Source of the DNA: Oscillatoriales cyanobacterium
GTDB lineage: Bacteria; Cyanobacteriota; Cyanobacteriia; Cyanobacteriales; Microcoleaceae
NCBI GenBank assembly: GCA_004293365.1
Contig: RDYN01000037.1
Location: 56,371-110,405 of the forward strand
DNA length: 54,035 bases
Reading direction: 5' to 3'
Numbering within the stretch: position 1 is the first letter of the stretch; every line of letters starts with the position of its first letter. The position numbers and the translations under genes were made by a program. The notes below the pieces were generated by a model, which did no database searches, was not told where the DNA came from, and was given only the letters and a program-made list of their open reading frames with translations. Positions 50,957 to 54,035 of the stretch are shown piece by piece.

Positions 50957-52525
50957 GTGAATACTTACTTTTTACCGACTATCAGCGAAATTTTAGCCTC
51001 CGAGGCTTTAGAAAATGACCTCAGTCTCTTTGATGTGAAGTTGGCCTCAGAAAACAACCGCCCGAAGTGTCCTGGGAGCCGTGCGGCTTCCCGCCCTAAA
51101 GCTGAACAGGAATGGTACGGGGCGATCGCAACTTTGAATCAAATGCTCGCCAACCAAAAACATTGTCTCTCCCCAAATCCTCATTCCTGTCAGGGATTGG
51201 TTTTGTCCGGCCCGTCTTCGGTTTTGACCGATCCCGCTGTGGCTTCGGGCTTTGCTAATTGGATTTTTACCAGTATTCCTGACAACGATGCAGCTTTGTG
51301 GTCTTTTCGTGCTAGGCAAACTTTAGCTTTGCTACCGGCGGCTGATGAGCAAAGAGCGGTGCCTGCTGCTGCGCCTGCGCTGGCTTTGGCGATCGGCGAT
51401 CCTTTAGCAAACGAACAGTTTTGTGTGGTTTTAACTGCTAGTTTTAGTCTGGTAATGGTTTTGGGTGAAAATGCTGCGGGAATTCCGGCTTTTCTATTTT
51501 CTTTCGACCCGCAAGTAGTTGCCAAAGCTTGGGAAGTTTTGCGGCGCCGCGTGACTGAAAGTGAATGTTTGCTTGCTAATTATGACGGTAAATTAAATTT
51601 GCCAGCAAGCGAATTAACTAATAATTCTACTAAATTAGATGCGCTATTCCAGCAGTTTTTGCCTGTTGCTCCCAACTATAAAACAGTCGCGCTGTTCGCC
51701 CGCTTGTTGTTGCATAATTTGCCTGTTGGGAAAGAGGAAGCAGGCAGGATCAAAGATGAAAGAGTTGAGGATAGTTTAAAAAGCCGGCAAGATATCAAGT
51801 GCAAGTCTCCAATTCCTCACGCTACTAAAGAGGTGGAGTTGCTACAGGCGATCGCCCACGAAGTCCGCACTCCCTTAGCTACCATCCGCACCCTGACTCG
51901 GTTGCTGCTGAAACGCCCCAAACTCGATCCGGTGGTGGTGAAGCGTTTGGAAATGATTGATGCTGAATGTACCGCTCAGATCGATCGCTTCGGTTTAATT
52001 TTCCGCGCCGTGGAAATGGAAATGTCGCAAGCTAAAAATTCCGCATTGCAGCTAACAGCAATGTCCCTCGGTGAAGTGCTCCAAAATAGCATTCCCCGCT
52101 GGCAAAAACAAGCGATTCAGCGCAACCACACTTTGGAAGTTATTGTGCCGCAAAAATTGCCGGCGGTAGTCAGCGATCCGACGATGTTGGATCAGGTGTT
52201 AACTAATTTGATTGAGAATTTTACTCGAACTTTGCGATCGGGGAGCCGCATTCAGGTAGAGGTGACTTTGGCAGGGAGTCAGTTAAAGTTGCAGTTGGAA
52301 TCGGAACACCTACCTGAAGGTAACGGCGTATCGAATTTTGCAGAATCGGCGAATGCTCCTTTGCGATCGATCGGGCCTTTGCTCATGGTACAGCCGGAGA
52401 CGGGAAGTTTGAGCTTAAATTTGAGCGTCACTAAGAATTTATTTCGGGCTGCTGGCGGGAAGTTGGTAATTCGCCAGCGCCCCCAAAAGGGCGAGGTGAT
52501 GACCGTATTTTTGCCCCTGCAATAG
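50957..52525 (+). CDS. Sensor histidine kinase, atypical ATPase domain
   Basis: A 522-residue protein beginning at a GTG. The N-terminal ~230 residues form a sensory region of the DICT/GAF-like kind seen in cyanobacterial kinases; I cannot name it with certainty. Near residue 295 is the HisKA H-box LLQAIAHEVRTPLATIRTL with the phospho-acceptor His. The ATPase domain has N-box LDQVLTNLIENF, but the DxGxG box is not recognisable (ESEHLPEGNG in its place); SLNLSVTKNLFRAAGGKLVI follows. It may be weakly active or a scaffold. No response regulator gene is adjacent. Confidence 0.82.
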   Translation: MNTYFLPTISEILASEALENDLSLFDVKLASENNRPKCPGSRAASRPKAEQEWYGAIATLNQMLANQKHCLSPNPHSCQGLVLSGPSSVLTDPAVASGFANWIFTSIPDNDAALWSFRARQTLALLPAADEQRAVPAAAPALALAIGDPLANEQFCVVLTASFSLVMVLGENAAGIPAFLFSFDPQVVAKAWEVLRRRVTESECLLANYDGKLNLPASELTNNSTKLDALFQQFLPVAPNYKTVALFARLLLHNLPVGKEEAGRIKDERVEDSLKSRQDIKCKSPIPHATKEVELLQAIAHEVRTPLATIRTLTRLLLKRPKLDPVVVKRLEMIDAECTAQIDRFGLIFRAVEMEMSQAKNSALQLTAMSLGEVLQNSIPRWQKQAIQRNHTLEVIVPQKLPAVVSDPTMLDQVLTNLIENFTRTLRSGSRIQVEVTLAGSQLKLQLESEHLPEGNGVSNFAESANAPLRSIGPLLMVQPETGSLSLNLSVTKNLFRAAGGKLVIRQRPQKGEVMTVFLPLQ

Positions 52526-52634
52526 TCTATACCCTGCGCCGGCTGTGCGAGACGCGATCGCTCTCTAAAGACCGCAAAGACTCTAATATCGATCGAAAGC
52601 TAAGTAGCAGCAGTACAAATAAACATAACTTGGG

Positions 52635-52664
52635 AAGAGCGGGTGAGTTTACTCATCAGCTCTT
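52635..52664 (+). terminator. Hairpin downstream of histidine kinase
   Basis: AAGAGCGGGTGAGT, TT, then ACTCATCAGCTCTT forms a 13-14 bp stem with one G-T pair and one mismatch and a very short loop, followed by TCC. It lies 110 bases after the kinase stop. The position fits a terminator, although the U-run is short. Confidence 0.5.
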
Positions 52665-52912
52665 TCCTAGTATAGATTCTATGCTCTTTAGCTCCCCTGC
52701 AAAACCCTACCAGAGCTTATTTTTTTTCGTGCATTTCTACTTATAGTCATGGACGCACGGGTAGCTAGAAACCTAGTTTTTGCAACCAAAATATTTGACT
52801 AAAACCTTCGATCTCGCTCAAAAAACCCGGTTTTTTTGCCTTGATACATAAGTTTTAACTTAAAAACGATCGCCCTTGTAGCAAATTCTATATGCACTGT
52901 CAAGTCGCACGG

Positions 52913-52940
52913 TTGAGCTAGCCCGATCGGGTTAGCTCAA
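52913..52940. promoter_or_regulatory. 28-bp near-perfect palindrome upstream of unknown gene
   Basis: TTGAGCTA-G-CCCGATCGGG-T-TAGCTCAA is symmetric except for one position on each side. It is followed after six bases by GTCACTCAAAAAAGTGAC (52947-52964), a 6-bp stem, and by the overlapping alternative GAGTGTCACTC. It could be a dimeric-regulator operator or a folded mRNA leader of the gene at 53060. Confidence 0.5.
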
Positions 52941-53059
52941 ATGAGTGTCACTCAAAAAAGTGACTGGTAACTAACTTGTACCCCCGGTTATCAATAGATA
53001 TAGCGAGGGAAAAGCAAAAACAAAACTTTTCCGAGCGAACAACCTACTTAGATAAACAC

Positions 53060-53881
53060 ATGGAAATTTCCACTTTTGAACTATTGGCAAAGCCGATCGC
53101 ACCTCCAGTACCCACAGCACCAGAACTCACTCCAGTGCTTCGCCGAGTCGTTCAAGGATACTTTCTCACCATCTCTAATCTCGAAGCGATCGACTTGCGA
53201 TATCGGATTGAGTTTACCATCAGTTTGCCCGTACCGCCAGATCCTAATAAAATCTTGATCGACGGCGTTAACGTTCGCTTAATTATTGACGTTGAAGGCA
53301 CTAACACCTTTATACCTCTGACTCAGAACCCAATGAAGCCGAGTGTATATCGCGGGGTTTTCACAATACCTGCTGGCAAAACAGCATCTGTTGAACTGTT
53401 GCCTATTGTACCAGCAGCTCTCACTCCGGGTACCTTAGAAGTGCGGGGATATGTCTCGCTGTTTTTGCACCCCCGCCGCTTCTTTCCAGGCCCCGTACCC
53501 CCAACCAAAGAAGGAGCCAGAGTGTTGCTGAATCCAGAAATTCGGGGTACTTTTTTGCCGAATGGTTTTCCCGGTGTAATGGGGGATCTAGACTTCGATC
53601 AAATTAATTACACTCTGGCGATCGCTAGCGGAAAAGCATTGAATGTGCTTCCTCCGGCAATCTTTGGACCAATTATTATCGAGCCACCAATTATAGTGCC
53701 GGTTTTGGAAGAGTTGCGCGACGGTAATTTGGAGTTAGCTAGTTCGGAAGCAGACAATTCAGAAAAAGCTCAAATGCTAGTACAACTTCTAGCTGAACTT
53801 GACTCCAACGATGCCAATTTGAAGGCGCTAAATACCGTGATGGACAAGTTAGATATTCCCGTAAAAATGTCTCTTTGTTAG
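53060..53881 (+). CDS. Hypothetical protein, not recognised
   Basis: A 273-residue protein. It begins MEISTFELLAKPIAPPVPTA and has a beta-rich pattern (YFLTISNLEAIDLRYRIEFT, LIIDVEGTN, TLEVRGYVSLFLH), a proline-rich middle and a hydrophobic IFGPIIIEPPIIVPVLEEL stretch before an acidic helical C-terminus. No signal peptide or clear membrane helix is seen. The alternation suggests an immunoglobulin-like or other beta-sandwich fold, but I cannot name a family. I chose the ATG at 53060; the frame is open upstream to a TTG at 52976. A palindrome-rich leader precedes it. Confidence 0.65.
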   Translation: MEISTFELLAKPIAPPVPTAPELTPVLRRVVQGYFLTISNLEAIDLRYRIEFTISLPVPPDPNKILIDGVNVRLIIDVEGTNTFIPLTQNPMKPSVYRGVFTIPAGKTASVELLPIVPAALTPGTLEVRGYVSLFLHPRRFFPGPVPPTKEGARVLLNPEIRGTFLPNGFPGVMGDLDFDQINYTLAIASGKALNVLPPAIFGPIIIEPPIIVPVLEELRDGNLELASSEADNSEKAQMLVQLLAELDSNDANLKALNTVMDKLDIPVKMSLC

Positions 53882-53940
53882 AAAACAAGGGAATTATTCA
53901 CCAACTCTATCCGGTGGAAAATACCTAAAATCTCTTGTCA

Positions 53941-54035
53941 GTAGGGTGCGCACTGCGCACCTTGCCGCTAGTTGGTAGTGAGGAATTCAGTCCGAGCGAG
54001 TTTTTGGCTCCGACTGAATTCCGAACGATCAAACG
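53941..54035. repeat. Palindromic repeats at right edge
   Basis: GTAGGGTGCGCACTGCGCAC at 53941-53960 is identical to 28-47. After it, GGAATTCAGTCCGAGC (53982-53997) pairs with 54007-54022 (15 of 16), a hairpin of the same family as 49198-49239. Confidence 0.7.

Larger units (their letters stand above)
52526..52975. other. Intergenic region with terminator and regulatory-looking palindromes
   Basis: Contains a hairpin (52635-52664), a degenerate copy of the AGAAACCGGGTTTCT repeat family (about 52750-52840), and the palindromes at 52913-52940 and 52947-52964. No coding frame supported. Confidence 0.55.

Overview
The window looks like chromosome from a filamentous, motile, non-heterocystous cyanobacterium of the Microcoleus/Oscillatoria type. 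The basis is frequent GCGATCGC (HIP1) octamers, many 7-bp tandem repeats of the (TAGTCAT)n and (AAAATCT)n kind, families of short palindromic repeats, a cluster of Uma2-family genes, and cyanobacterial versions of RecA, YvcK, LepB, TldD and a Mla-like ATPase/MCE pair. This is inference from composition and gene content; no search was run. I saw no rRNA, tRNA or CRISPR array.

Layout. 1-1950: a small LuxR-type HTH gene, a Coq4-family gene broken by an in-frame stop, and about 1.1 kb of repeat-rich non-coding DNA. 1953-5066: recA and a membrane glycosyltransferase of the GT39/ArnT type. 5439-8492: three minus-strand genes with good Shine-Dalgarno sites (opine-dehydrogenase family, RraA-like, redoxin-like), divergent from a large HTH/NB-ARC/TPR STAND protein at 8876-11281 whose upstream region carries helically phased AAGCCAA repeats. 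11471-16796: lepB, pyrC, a DUF433/DUF5615 toxin-antitoxin pair, tsaE and yvcK. 16965-19877: a Mla-like ABC ATPase and an MCE substrate-binding protein, separated by a four-helix-bundle gene lying between two inverted heptamer-repeat arrays. 20048-23247: four Uma2-family genes, two of them tandem duplicates, and two with C-terminal coiled coils built from 21-bp repeats.

23901-39801 is the most distinctive part. It holds a C-methyltransferase, four large proteins with an O-GlcNAc-transferase-like (SPY/GT41) catalytic domain, three of which are fused to SAM methyltransferase domains, a further methyltransferase and a type IV pilin. The pilin lies in a co-directional minus-strand series: methyltransferase, pilA, FkbM-TPR-OGT. 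I infer a system that glycosylates pilin or another surface protein and methylates the glycan, but the substrate is not shown by sequence.

39816-44472: an orphan ParD-like antitoxin gene and a deletion relic of a second copy, a long inverted-repeat element, three more Uma2 genes, an AI-2E-family membrane protein, and an array of about five 75-80 bp palindromic repeats. 44745-53881: a DUF39 homocysteine-biosynthesis protein, a Pro/Ala-rich protein with a Gly/Lys tail, a TnpB relic, a TPR lipoprotein-like or anchored protein, tldD, a degenerate histidine kinase and an unrecognised 273-residue protein preceded by a 28-bp near-perfect palindrome.
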